NCBI RefSeq assembly: GCF_040712315.1
Contig: NC_134013.1
Location: 57,928,501-57,992,500 of the forward strand
Direction: 5' to 3'
DNA length: 64,000 nt
Origin: Castanea sativa
Taxonomy: Eukaryota; Streptophyta; Magnoliopsida; Fagales; Fagaceae
The translations under genes were made by a program, and so were the position numbers. Within the stretch, counting starts at the first letter, position 1. Each line of letters begins with the position of its first letter. Below, one piece after another: positions 48,101-59,750 of this stretch. Below the pieces are notes generated by a model. The model had not been told where the DNA came from and ran no database searches. It saw only the letters and a list, made by a program, of their open reading frames with translations.

Positions 48101-49008
48101 CTGAGTGCCAGCATAACTATTTTAAAAGGATAGCCTCCCCCTCTTTTCAGAACATAGAAAAAATGCCCCATTTTCTATCCCCTACTTCCAGAACTCTCTA
48201 AAACAGTTCCTAACCCTTAAGAAAAATTCCTCATCCTCCATTATTGTTGCTCTAATCAAAGTTCCAAAAGGGTATACTTACTAAACCATTCTTTAATCTT
48301 GTCTTTTTCATCTTTATCATGGTAGAATAAGGGGTTTGTCCTTGTTCAAGAGCTTGAAGCTTCCAACTTCTATACTCCTAGACATGGAGCCCCCATGTTT
48401 GTTTATGTGACATTTGTGTATTTGTTTTTTGTTTTTTGGTATGTTTGTGTTGTTTAGCATGTTATATATTATGTCTATGCTATGTTAAGCCTTCTATGCT
48501 TACATCATTTTCCACCATGGATGAAGCTTGAAGATTTATGTAAAAAAAAAAATTGTTCAAGCATAAAGTTTCCATTTTTCTTATTAAAACTCTCCTCTTC
48601 AATTAAAAGCTGTTAGCTTTATGTTTCGTTTAGAGTCTTGAATACTAAAGAGACATTTTTATGGTTAGAAGTTTTGAACTTCATGAAAGTTTATGCCTTT
48701 TTTCCATTAAACATTCCGCTTTGATATAAGAGCTTCAATCTGTGTGATTAAATTCATAAGTGTGGTGTTATAGCATAGAAAGTTTACATTCTTATTTTAA
48801 AGCTTTCATTTTTATTGCTTTCCTTGTTTATTTATGCTTCCACGTCCAAGAAAGGTTGCAAGTTTGCTTTGTTCTAGCCTTGTATGCATGATAGGTTGCA
48901 TCCTTAGCCCAAAGTTTGGGTTTTCAATGGTGTAATAAATGTTCTTTGTTTAAAGCTTAAGTCTTGGCAAGAAAGTTTGTTCATTTCCCTTGTGTTTTAT
49001 GTTCTTGT
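48101..49008. other. AT-rich spacer
   Basis: No gene recognised. It probably continues the sequence that ends at 36932. Confidence 0.35.
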
Positions 49009-49490
49009 CACTACAAGAAAAAGGGGCTATCCCAGTGTTTGCAAAAGAGCTGGGATAGCCGCAAAAAGCGCCGAAATAGGGCAAAAATGCCTATCTCAGC
49101 GCTTCAAACCGGCGTACAGTGACAGTTGTTATAGGGTTGCTGAACCTGTACCAGCGCTTTTGAAATGCGCTGGGATCAATCCCGATGCTTTTTAGACCAT
49201 GTTCTAGTGTTTTTACTTGTGTTGGGACAGTCCTTACCAATAGGTTTGAAGACTTGTACTGGTGAATTTCAGGGCCTGTACCGGCGCATTTTTTTATATT
49301 AAAAAGTGCCGATATAGGTATATCTATACCAGCGCTTTTAAACCACCACAATAGGTTCTGCCTATGCCAGCGCTTTTAAACCACCACAATAGGTTTTGCC
49401 TATGCCAGCGCTTTGAGAATCGCCGGGATAGGGCATATGCCCATACCCTATTCCAGCGGTTTTTAAAGCGCTGCAATAGGTCATTTTAAA
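49009..49490. mobile_element. CACTA (En/Spm) transposon terminus with subterminal repeats
   Basis: CACTACAAGAAAAAGGGGC is the canonical CACTA terminal inverted repeat. It is followed by repeated GC-rich subterminal motifs such as CCAGCGCTTTTAAACCACC (at least three near copies, 49332-49384), GCTGGGAT and CCGGCGCATTT. The opposite end (CTTTTTCTTGTAGTG) is not seen in the window, and no transposase is recognised. TGT precedes the end and could be half of a 3-bp target duplication. Confidence 0.85.
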
Positions 49491-49607
49491 AAAAAAAAAA
49501 TTAGCACCTGTAATGTACCTACAATTCATATTTTCCAATAGCAAATATAATACCACATTAAACCAACAAACTAAATATATTTAATTACACCATATCAATA
49601 ATTACAT

Positions 49608-49785
49608 ACCAAATGTCTAGAATGTTATACACAAAATAATACATCCCAAGTGTCTTGAATGTTATGAACAAAATAATACATTCTACACAACTATATAAAA
49701 TGTCCTACACAAAAGAATACATTCTAACTATGTACAATGTTTTGCACAAAAGAATACATTCCAATTGTCTAGAATGTTATAATAA
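49608..49785. repeat. About 40-bp imperfect tandem repeats
   Basis: Four copies of a unit with TCTAGAATGTTATACACAAAATAATACAT. Lies just inside the CACTA end and may belong to it. Non-coding. Confidence 0.65.
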
Positions 49786-50309
49786 AGTTTCCAACTATGA
49801 TGTGTATATATATCAAAGTTTGAAACTTTATTATAAATATCAAAATGTCACAATAACTACTCCAAAATAGGGCCCAATTTATTGCCTGATGCGTATCATC
49901 AAATAATAAGTGCTGAGCACCGAGAGATTGAATATCCCCTACAGAATCACTGTCACCATCTTACGAATTAAGAAACACACAATGGATTAGTGTACTAAAC
50001 AACATAGTTAGTAGCTGAATGACACAATATCACTAGTGTTACTACCAAGTGCCACATTAGCAATTAAAACACACTCAAGTACACTTTACACTTTGCATTT
50101 CTCCTATAGGTAAATCAGGTCATGCTCCACGATATTGCTATTGCATAATTTTTTATGTCATTTTTTAACATAATCAGCTAGGGCCAAGTAGGCATCAACA
50201 CTAACATTCAGCCATAAACCTATTTTCTAATCATCTAACCCTAATCTTCCAAAGTTTCTATTACCTATCAAAAGAAAAATTAAAATAATAATAATAATAA
50301 AAATAAACC
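49786..50309. other. Spacer
   Basis: AT-rich. A short (AAT)n lies at about 50287-50299. No gene recognised. Confidence 0.4.
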
Positions 50310-51436
50310 CTTCTTTTATCAGTAAGAAAAGAAAGTTTATTAAATCAAAAAAGAAGAAGAAAGGCTAAGGCCAATGTACACAAGGAGTATACTAAAGACA
50401 CTCCAAAGGAAAAGAAAAGCAAGAGCAAGAATACATCAAAGAAAAAGAATAAAACAAAACAGCCCCAAGACTCAGGAAAGAGCCAAACTGTCCAAAAAGG
50501 CCAGAAAGTCTAAACCTAACTAGACATTAGAGCAAAACACCATCTGCCACTCTAACAAAGTACCTAAAATTTGAGATTTCAGTTAAGCATTCGAACATTC
50601 TGTTCCTTCAAAAACTCTCAAATTTATTTTCCTCCAAATGGTCCATAAAAGACAAGCCAGAATAGCTCCCCACAAAGTAAAATAAGTCTTTTTACCACAC
50701 TGTCCAGACCAAATAATGAGCAGGTCTAGCACCAGAAATAGCCCTGAATTGCAGAAAGGTACAAAAAAGACACCTTAATTGATTTTGATTAGCATCACAC
50801 ATAATAAGAGTATCATCCGCATAAAATAAATGTGTAATATCATGAACCCCGCCATGACCATTTAAAGAGAAACCATATAAAAAAACCCCCCACTGGCTGC
50901 CCTTGAATTTGTAAGACTCAAAGCTTCCATCACAAAATTAGACAATAGAGTAGATAGAGGATTACCTTGACACAAACCCGTGAACTTTCGAAAAAAAAAA
51001 ACACACAAAGCTCACCATTCACCAAAACAGAAAATCTTATTGTGGAAATGCAAGCTTGAACCCACTTACTCCATTTGGCCCCAAACCCACACCTACTCAG
51101 TACATATAATAAAAAATCCCAATTCACACTGTCATACACTTTTTCCAAATCGAGTTTACAAATAATCCCTGGCATCCCTTCCTTCAACCAGCTATCCAAA
51201 CACTTATTTGCTATCAAAATTGAATCCAAAATTTGCCTACCATGAAGAAAAACATTCGGAGCAATTGAAATAAGATTCCTCACAACCTGCCTCAATCTGT
51301 TTGCAAGGACTTTAGCAAGAATTTTATATACACTTCCAAGTAGACTTATAGTTCTGAAATCCTTAATGTTTACTGCCCCTACTTTTTTAGGGATAAGAGC
51401 ATTAAAAGATGTGTTCAAACTTTCTTCAAACAAGAT
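50310..51436 (-). pseudogene. L1-type LINE reverse transcriptase fragment
   Basis: The minus strand starts at [17 protein letters not shown] (51433) and reads [53 protein letters not shown] (palm aspartate, with F/A-to-V type change) and, in another frame, FYADDTLIMCDANQ (about 50785-50826), the catalytic ADD box. The 3' end near 50320 reads TTTCTTACTGATAAAAG, as in many plant L1 tails. The endonuclease and 5' part are missing and the interior between RT and 3' end is shortened. Confidence 0.85.
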
Positions 51437-51962
51437 TTAACAAAAATTCACACATACTCTAAGAGTGTTTCATCTCTGTAACTAAACCATACTCAAATCC
51501 ACATTATCATTGTTTCATCACCATTGTCATCATATGGGTCTACGCAGATTAGAACTAAAAATCCAAAAAAAAAAAAAAAAACAGAAGCAAAAAAGAAAGT
51601 ATTTTGGAAGTACCCTTTTTAATGTTTTTAACATTCTTTGAAGTGAGAGTGATCCTAATTTTGTATATTTGTTCCTCGCCACCATCTGGACCTAGCTGCT
51701 TTGTGGGTTTCACAGCATAAGGAGGAGCAACCATCTTTCAGTGCTTTTTTTTCTCTGCAAAAACCAATCACAAATAAACAAAAAGAGCTAAAACCCATAT
51801 TTGATATTGCACACAGAGATAGAGAGAGAGAGAGAGAGAGAGGAGTTTTCAAAAAGGTCTTTTCCAAAAAAATGTATATATGTATATAAGAATAGTAGAT
51901 TCTTTTTTAAAGCTTGTTCAAACTTAAGAGTTTCCACCAATAAATTTTCAGCTTGTCAAAAT
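51437..51962. other. Spacer with GA microsatellite
   Basis: (GA)n at 51817-51843. No gene recognised. Confidence 0.45.
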
Positions 51963-52190
51963 AAAACCTATGGGACCTAATCATTTCCTATTTGGAAAGT
52001 GTTTATTTATAAATGCAAAACCTGTGGGACTTTCAATCTTTTCCCTTTTTGGAAACTTTTTCAAAAATTCAAAATCCATTTGGACTTTTAATCATTCTTC
52101 CTCTTAGGGATTTTCAAAGAAATACAAAACCAATGGAGATTTCTAATCTATCCCTTTTAGGGATTCTTTCAAAGAGTTTTTATCCATGGG
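51963..52190. repeat. About 54-bp tandem repeat, four imperfect copies
   Basis: Copies start near 51963, 52017, 52071 and 52126, each with AAAACC(T/A)ATGGGAC followed by TTTTAATC and CTTTTGGGA-type segments. Related sequence (AAAACCAATGGACTTT) recurs at 59806-59821. Non-coding. Confidence 0.65.
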
Positions 52191-52784
52191 AAGCTGAGAT
52201 CATTAAAGGTATTCCTGTTAGCAAGTATGCAAGGCCGGCCCAACAAAATTTGGAGCCTAAGGCGGAAATTTTATATGAGACCTTTTTATATGTAAACATT
52301 AATTAAATAAATATATATAATACTAATTAAATTAAGACTAATTTGATGTAAATACACAAATTGATGAATAATAATAATTAAACTAAGGTTAATTTCATAC
52401 AGAGGATTGAATATCATAGTTGAACCATATATTTAAACAAAAAGAACTAGAAATTTTTTTTTTTTTTTTTTAAAAAGAAACTTACTTTAACTTGGATCTA
52501 TAACAATGCATAGTTAAGTACAGTTGTAACCTAAATTTTAATTTATATATTCTTTTTAAGAGAAAGAGATACATAAATATTATTTGGTGCATGGCTTTAT
52601 AGGATATTAGTTTACAAAAATTAAGATCTCAAACTATTAGAGGAGATTAGTCATCATTGATGATCTATCACATTTGCAGTATTTTTTTTGAAATATTTTA
52701 GGGTTTCAATTGGTTTTAATTTCTATTGGTCTCCTATTTTGGAAGCCTTGTTAGAAATGAAAAAGAAAAATACTAAAGATACTG
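52191..52784. other. Spacer before the copia tandem
   Basis: Contains AAGGCCGGCCCAAC and GGAGCCTAAGGCGGAA (52230-52266), a phrase common in plant repeats, then AT-rich DNA. No gene recognised. Confidence 0.4.
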
Positions 52785-53213
52785 CACCACTGGTATTTTG
52801 GCTTTCCTTGGTTTGAGCCCCATCTCTTGGTCTTCCAAGAAACAGTCCACGGTTTCCCGTTCTTCCACTGAGGCAAAGTATCGTGCCTTGGCTTCCACTT
52901 CTGCTGAGATGGCTTGGCTTCGCACTCTCTTTAAGGACCTCAAACTGTTTCTTCCTCATCTTCCCATTCTTTGGTGTGACAACAACTCAGCGATTGCTTT
53001 AGCCTCTAATCCTGTTTTTCACTCCAGAACCAAGGACATCGAGGTAGATTACCACTATGTCAGGGGTTGTGTTCTTCGTCACACTTTGGGGATCAAATTC
53101 ATTTATGGTCGTGACAATTTCGCTGAAATTTTTACTAAACCTTTGCCTAGTCCCCATTTTCTGGTTCTGCGTAGCAAACTCTTGGCAGATACTGCCTCGT
53201 GTTTGAGGGGAGA
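52785..53213 (+). pseudogene. Copia copy A: 3' end of pol (RNase H), truncated
   Basis: Starts mid-gene at a breakpoint (52785, equivalent to 57687 in copy B) and runs SWSSKKQSTVSRSSTEAKYR, WCDNNSAIALASNPVFHSR, KDIEVDYHYV and IKFIYGRDNFAEIFTKPLP, the C-terminal RNase H of Ty1/copia pol. Open throughout. It retains the Trp codon (TGG) that is a stop in copy B. Followed by polypurine GAGGGGAGA and the shared LTR. Confidence 0.9.
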
Positions 53214-53734
53214 TGTTAAGAATGTTAAGAATACTTCCAAGAGAGCATCACAGAGCATTACTCAAATCCAGTTTCAAAACCCAACGGCTAGTTCTAGTAA
53301 TTGAAGAAGTGTCACGGAACGATGTCGTTCTATTTAACAATTGTACATGTATTTAATGAAACGATGTGTTTCATTTATGAGGGATTGAACTTATGGATAC
53401 GTTGCGTTTCATGTAATGCATCATCTCAGGGTTGTTAGGTAGTTTTTAGTTAGTTAGTTAGCTCCTCACTTCCCTCCACATTTCACGGATCAATCCCGTG
53501 AATTTAGGGATCATGATCAAGTGGTTAAGGGTACTTTGTATTATAAATACTGTACGTCCAGTGCAATATAGAATCAAGCAATTAATTTTCTCTTTAATCA
53601 ATCTTATTTTCTCTCTCGCATCTCTCTGTTTTCTTTATCTTCTTCTACTGTATGTGTTCATTGCTTCACATTGAATCTTTCATAGTGTGAATGCCATTGT
53701 TGCATTCTTGTCAAGCTTACATATAAAGTTTTCA
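53214..53734 (+). repeat. Copia LTR 1 (shared by copies A and B)
   Basis: TGTTAAGAATGTTAAG to AAAGTTTTCA, 521 bp. A TATAAATA-type box (TATTATAAATACTG, 53540) and a CTCTCTCGCATCTCTC tract mark a promoter. It serves as the 3' LTR of copy A and the 5' LTR of copy B. By visual alignment it differs from LTR 2 at 15-20 positions plus a 15-bp indel. Confidence 0.95.
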
Positions 53735-53746
53735 TGGTATCAGAGC
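53735..53746 (+). other. Primer binding site (initiator-Met tRNA type)
   Basis: TGGTATCAGAGC immediately after the LTR, the standard primer site of Ty1/copia elements. Confidence 0.95.
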
Positions 53747-53763
53747 ATACGATTCTACCTTCA

Positions 53764-54659
53764 ATGGCAGAAACTACTTCAGCTTCAACCTCAACAACCA
53801 TACCTTCAACTTCTACACCTAACTCCATCAATCTCACAAATCAACCTCTGCTATTACTGTCAAATATGTCAAATATGATGACAGTTAAACTGGATTCTTC
53901 CAACTACATCGTTTGGAAGCATCAGATTTCCATGGTGCTAGAAACTTACTCCATGATTGAACTTCTTGATGAAGTTTCACTTGTTCCTGAGAAATTCCTC
54001 AAGGACTTATCTGGTGTCACAACTTCAGTGCTTAATCCAGATTATCTTATCTGGAAATCAAAGGAAAAGGCACTTCTTACCTTCATTAGCTCAACCCTCA
54101 CTCCCTCAGTTCTGGCTATAACTGTTGGATGTTCTTTAGCTCAAGAAGTCTGGAAGGTTCTTGAAAACAGATTCTCTTCAATCTCAAGGTCACATGTGAT
54201 GAATCTAAAGGGTGAGCTACACAATGTGAAGAAAGGATCTGATACTGTGGATGCATATCTGCAGAAGATCTGGTGATAAGAGATAAGCTTATGGCTGTTG
54301 GTGTATTCTTGGATGATGAAGAACTACTACATGTAGCAATCAAAGGTTTTCCAAAGGAATTCAGTGCCTTTAGGTCTGCAATTAGGACTAGAAGCACCAA
54401 GTTAAGCTTTGATGAACTTGCTACTTTGCTAAATACAGAAGAGGAATCACTGAATGAAGGAATGGAGGTCAAGGACTCCACCTTTGCAATGGCAGTTAAC
54501 ATGACACCAAGATTTAACAACTCTAGTGGTTTTCATAACCACAACCAATCTAATAATAGAGGTAGAGGAAGAAATCACAATGGAAGAGGTAGAGGCAGAG
54601 GTCCATCACCTAATCAATTCCATCAATTCTCACCACATTCTCAGTTTTCCCAATCTTAA
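53764..54659 (+). pseudogene. gag: Copia copy B gag
   Basis: ATG 53764 (MAETTSASTSTTIPS). UBN2/gag-type capsid domain: KLDSSNYIVWKHQISMVL, then LENRFSSISRSHVMNLKGEL. The frame breaks at LQKIW* (54276) and resumes in another frame as LMAVGVFLDDEELLHVAIKGFPKEF. It ends with a GRGRNHNGRGRGRG RNA-binding tract. A knuckle remnant, CQICGKAGYLALDYYHR, follows the next stop with altered ligands. Confidence 0.85.
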
Positions 54660-55556
54660 GGCACTAATGTCAGATCAGAGAGGCCTATATGTCAGATATG
54701 TGGTAAGGCAGGTTATTTGGCCTTAGACTATTACCATAGAATGGATTATGCCTACCAAGGCAAACATCCACCCACGAAACTAGCTGCAATGGCAACCTCT
54801 TCAAACTCAATGATAACACAAGAGCAACCATGGTTGGCAGACAGTGCAGATACAGACCATGTCACCTCAAGCCTCAGTCATTTGAACTTCCCTAAGCCCT
54901 ACACAGGTCAAGAACATCTCACAGTTGGCAATGGCCAAAATCTGCCTATTACTCACATAGGTAGCTCTTTAATTCCAGCTTCCAATAATCCTATTCATCT
55001 TAGAAATGTGCTTAGGGTTCCCTCAATTGCTTCTAATCTTGCTTCAGTTCACAAAATTTGTCTTGATAATAACTGTTGGTGTTATTTTGATGCAAACACC
55101 TTGCTTATCCAGGCATTGGCCACGGGGAAAACTCTTTACAAGGGCAAGAGTGAAGGTGGTGTGTACCCCATCTATCCTCACAAGGCCACTGATCTTTTGC
55201 TTCCCAATAAATTGTGTAATTCTGTTCAACTTTCCTCTTCTAGCTGGCATCTGTGGCACAGCAGAACTGGTCACCCAAATTCTCAAGTTCTTAAGATTTT
55301 GTTACAAAATAATGGGTTGTCTTTCAATAATAATGTTAGCTTTGTCAACTCTTGTGTGCACTGTCTTCATGGCAAAATGCATAGACTACCCTTTCCTAGT
55401 TCACAATTTGTTGCTAATTCTCCCTTTGAACTTGTACATACAGACCTATGGGGTCCTGCACCTCTCAATTCAATAAATGGTTACAAATATTATGTGATTT
55501 TTTTTTTATCATTTCACCCGTTTTACTTGGCTATACTTGCTTTCTGCAAAATCTGA
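54660..55556 (+). pseudogene. Copia copy B protease and integrase zinc region
   Basis: Protease site WLADSADTDHVTSS (normally D-S-G-A, here with D in place of G), GNGQNLPITHIGSS. GAG-pre-integrase HLWHSRTGHPNSQVLKILL and CVHCLHGKMHRLPF (HHCC zinc finger). Core begins ELVHTDLWGPAPLNSINGYKYYV (first catalytic D), then a T-run frameshift breaks it at about 55500. Confidence 0.85.
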
Positions 55557-56943
55557 AGTTTACTCTAAGTTTGTTATGTTTCATGCTATGGTTAAGAATC
55601 AATTTTCTAACACCATTAAAACTCTTAGATCAGATGGTGGAGGGGAGTACACCTCCAAGTCTTTTGAGTCATTTCTCACCTCAAATGGGATTAATCATCA
55701 AATCTCTTGTCCTTATACTCCTCAACAGAATGGCCTAGTAGAGAGAAAGCACAGACACCTAATTGAAACCACTATCACACTCCTATCTCAGGTTGCCTTG
55801 CCTACTTCATATTGGTCTTTTACAATTCAATCAGTTGTATCTCTTATCAATTTACTTCCCACAACTACCTTAGGTTTCAGTTCACCTTGGTGCAGATTAT
55901 ATGGTCAACATCCTGACATTTCTTCCCTTAAAGTTTTTGGCTGTGCCTGCTATCCTTTCCTTAGACCATACACCAAGCACAAACTTAACCATAGGACCAC
56001 TGAGAGTCTTTTCTTGGGGTATTCTACCACTTCCAAGGGTTACTTGTGTCTTGACTTGGACACTCACAATCTATATACTTGTCGACATGTTTTATTCAAT
56101 GAGGTCAAATTTCCATTTTCTTCTAAACCATCCTCTACTTCAGCTCCTCTTCCTACTAACCCTGATGTTTGGTTCTCTAATCTCCTTTACTTACATGCAT
56201 CTAATCAGCCTTCTGTTCTTGGTCCTTATCCCACCACCACTACAAACTCTAGTCCTTCCACACAAACTTCTTGTTCCTTTCACTCATCTCCTTCTTCTTC
56301 CCTTTCCCACTTTCTTGTTTCAATTCCTGCTATACTCCCTCAATCTGCCTCTCCTACTCATTCTGTTCCTCCACATACTTCAACTCCACCTGATCCTCCT
56401 CCTTCACCTCCTGTCCAGTTTGTTTCCATTAGCACAAGCTCTACTTCCTCTTTACCACCCAATGTTCCTGCTTCTGTCATTACTCCTGTGAATGTTCATC
56501 CTATGACCACAAGATCCAACAATGGAATCTCTAAGCCAAAATTGTGTTACAAGGCTGTGGTTGATTATACTCACACTAAGTCCCCTTCATATAAAATTGC
56601 TTGTAAATTTCCTCAGTGGGTTCAGGCCATGGATGAAGAATTTTCAACTTTACAAAGACAGAAAACATGGTATCTTGTTCCTGCAGTGCCTGGCATCAAC
56701 TTGGTGGGTTGCGAGTGGGTGTATAAGCTGAAATTACATAGTGATGGATCTATTGCTCGTTATAAAGCCAGGCTGGTTGCAAAGGGGTTCCATCAGCAAG
56801 CAGGTGTGGACTACACTGAGACCTTTAGTCCAGTTGTGAAACCTGCTACTGTCAGACTAGTCCTTTCCATTGTAGTCAATTTTAAATGGCCACTTAGGCA
56901 GTTGGATGTCTCCAATGCCTTCCTTCATGGATTTCTGAAATAG
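55537..56943 (+). pseudogene. Copia copy B integrase core and reverse transcriptase N-part
   Basis: Open for 468 codons. [15 protein letters not shown] (second D) and [14 protein letters not shown] (catalytic E) complete the integrase core. [16 protein letters not shown] and [20 protein letters not shown] follow, then a Ser/Pro-rich linker. The RT starts at [21 protein letters not shown], with [20 protein letters not shown] and [15 protein letters not shown]. It ends at TAG 56941, where the family has Glu (GAG). Confidence 0.9.
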
Positions 56944-58115
56944 GAGGTATATATGGAACAGCCTCTTGGTTATGTTGATCAACAATTTCCTCATCATGTC
57001 TGTAGATTACATAAGTCCTTGTATGGTTTGAAGCAAGCCCCTCATGCCTGGTTTGGCAGATTTACCTCACAATTATTGCATCTTGGTTTTGAAGCTTCCA
57101 TGGCTGATTCTTCCTTATTTGTGTTTTCCTACAATTCCACTGTCATCTATCTTCTGGTATATGTTGATGACATTATCATCACAGGCAATTCTCCTTCACA
57201 GATTACTCATCTTGTTACTGCACTGAGTAAGGCGTTTGAGCTTAAAGACTTGGGTGCTCTTTCTTACTTCTTAGGCATTCAAATAATGCCTTCCAGGTTT
57301 GGCCTCACTCTTTGCCAATCAAAGTATGCCTCTGATGTGCTTCATAGGTTTCATATGGAGAATTCTAAACCTACCAAGACCCCTTGTTGTCCTAATGTTA
57401 GACTTACTCCGTTTGATGGTTCTGCTTTGGCTGATCCTTCTGAGTATAGAAGTATGGTGGGTGCTCTCCAGTACTTGACCTTCACTCGCCTTGATCTGGC
57501 CTTTAGTGTGCAACAGTTATGCCAGTTTATGCATCATCCCACAACAGTTCATTTGGAGGCAGCCAAGCGTGTCCTTCGTTATGTGCGAGGCACCTTACAC
57601 TTTGGGATTCACCTTGCTCCTGGTCCATTTACCTTCTCTGCTTTCTCAAATGCAGATTGGGCTAGTGACCCCACTGACAGGAAATCCACCACTGGTATTT
57701 TGGTTTTCCTTGGTTCGAGCCCTATCTCTTGGTCTTCCAAGAAACAGTCCACGATTTCCCGTTCTTCCACTGAGGCAGAGTATCGCGCCTTGGCTTCCAC
57801 TGCTGCTGAGATGGCTTGGCTTCGCACTCTCTTTAAGGACCTCAAACCGTTTCTTCCTCATCTTCCCATTCTTTAGTGTGACAACAACTCAACGATTGCT
57901 TTAGCCTCTAATCCTGTTTTTCACTCCAGAACCAAGCACATCGAGGTAGATTACCACTATGTCAAGGGTTGTGTTCTTCGTCACACTTTGGGGATCAAAT
58001 TCATTTATGGTCGTGACAATTTCGCTGACATTTTTACTAAACCTTTGCCTGGTCCCCATTTTCTGGTTTTGTGTAGCAAACTCTTGGTAGATACTGCCTC
58101 GTGTTTAAGGGGGGA
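56944..58115 (+). pseudogene. Copia copy B reverse transcriptase C-part and RNase H
   Basis: EVYMEQPLGYVDQQFPHHVC, SLYGLKQAPHAWFGRF, then the catalytic LLVYVDDIIITGNS (57151-57192), SMVGALQYLTFTRLDLAF, FSNADWASDPTDRKSTTG (RNase H D), SRSSTEAEYRALA (E). One stop, TAG at 57874-57876, replaces the Trp before CDNN. It ends in FTKPLPGPHF and runs to the polypurine tract TAAGGGGGGA at 58106-58115. Copy B needs at least two frame changes and several stop reversals to be whole, so it is inactive. Confidence 0.9.
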
Positions 58116-58651
58116 CGTTAAGAATGTTAAGAATACTTCCAAGAGAGCATCACAGAGCATTACTCAAACCCAGTTTCAAAACCCAACGGCTAGTGCTTCA
58201 ACGGCTAGTTCCAGTAATTGAAGAAGTGTCACAGAACGATGTCGTTCTATTTAACAATTGTACATGTATTTAATGAAATAATGTGTTTCATTTATGAGGG
58301 ATTGAACTTATGGATACGCTGTGTTTCATGTAATGCATCAGCTCAGGGTTGTTAGGTAGTTTTCAGTTAGTTAGTTAGCTCCTCATTTCCCTCCACATTC
58401 ACGGATCAATCTCGTGAATTTAGGGATCATTGATCAAGTGGTTAAGGGTACTTTGTATTATAAATACTGTACGTCCAGTGCAATATAGAATCAAGCAATT
58501 CATTTTCTCTTCAATCAATCTTATTTTCTCTCTCGCATCTCTCTGTTTCCTTTATCTTCTTCTATTATGTGTGTTCATTGCTTCACATTGAATCTTTCAT
58601 AGTGTGAATGCCATTGTTGCATTCTTGTCAAGCTTACATATAAAGTTTTCA
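58116..58651 (+). repeat. Copia LTR 2 (3' LTR of copy B)
   Basis: CGTTAAGAATGTTAAG (TG start mutated to CG) to AAAGTTTTCA, 536 bp. The extra 15 bp relative to LTR 1 come from a duplication of CAACGGCTAGTGCTT at about 58187-58205. The outer boundary joins LINE sequence at once. Confidence 0.95.
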
Positions 58652-59750
58652 TGCAGCAACTAATGCTTTGATTTAGCCTTTGTCTTCAAATGGGGAGTAC
58701 ACAGTTCGAAGTGCTTACAGGTTGCTTGCTTTGTTGCAGCTCCAAGGGCAAGCTAGGTCATCGAATGTCGAGGCTAGAAGGAGTTTGTGGAATAGCATTT
58801 GGAAGCTTCGAGTGCCTAATAAAGTAAGGCATTTCATTTGGAGAGCTGTGCGTAATACTTTGCCCACGAAATTGAATCTGCACAAGCGTCAGGTGGTGTC
58901 CGAGGGTCTATGCGATCTATGTAGGGATTGCCTGGAAGATAGTATTCACGCCTTGTGGTATTGTGATGGTGTGAAGGCTATCTGGATGTTTGATGCTCAG
59001 TTCTCCTTTCTTCGGACTCATAAACTTTCAACCTTGGAAGACCTCGTTCAGTTCTTGTGTTTGCATGGCTCATCTGACTTGTGTGCCCGATTTTCTATGG
59101 TTGCTTGGAGTATTTGGGAGCGGCGTAACAGAGTGCGTCTGAAAGAGAAAACTTGGCAAGTTAAAGAGGTTGTTCAGTGTGCGTAAGAAGGTTCATCGGG
59201 GAGCTAATCACAGTGAGGATCTTCGGTGGAAGCCGCCTGATTTTGGTCTATATAAGATCAACTTTGATGGTGTTTTATTTGCTGATCAAGGCAGTGCACG
59301 TATTGGAGTAGTTATTCGTGATTAGGAAGGGCAGGTTATTGCGGCTTTGAGTGAGAAAGGGCGGCACCCTAATTCTGCGGATTTGGTGGAGGGTTTAGCT
59401 GCATGTCAAGCAATCAGCTTTGCCAAAGAACCCAGCATTCATTAGATTGTGGTTAAAGGTGATTCTTTGTGGGTTATCCAAGCGATCAACAAAGCTAGGC
59501 CAGTCCGGACTATGTATGGCCATGTTGTCGACAATATTAGATTCTTGTCTTCTTCTGTGAGTTGTAGTTTTTTACGTGTTAAGCGTAAGGGTAATAGATT
59601 AGCTCATGCCCTTGCTCGTATAGCAATTTTGTCGGCTGATTTTAATGTGTGGTTAGAAGATCTACCATGAGATTTGGTTGATATTTTTAAGATTGATTTA
59701 CCATAATAATGTTGACTTACCTTTTTCTCCAAAAAAAAAAAAAACTATGA
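58652..59750 (+). pseudogene. L1-type LINE 3' part (zinc-binding and RNase H regions)
   Basis: From the copia LTR edge: SSNGEYTVRSAYRLLALLQ, LWNSIWKLRVPNKVRHFIWRA and CDLCRDCLEDSIHALWYCD, the reverse-transcriptase zinc-binding region of plant L1s. After a frame change, KINFDGVLFADQGS (first RNase H Asp), VVIRD*EGQVIAA, NSADLVEGLAACQA (Glu), VVKGDSLWVIQAIN (Asp) and KRKGNRLAHALARIA. Stop near 59668, then the poly-A tail at 59731-59745. The 5' part is lost at the copia boundary. Confidence 0.85.

Noticed and set aside
55901..56491. 196-codon leucine-rich plus frame
   Set aside because: Alternate-frame shadow of the copia integrase and linker.
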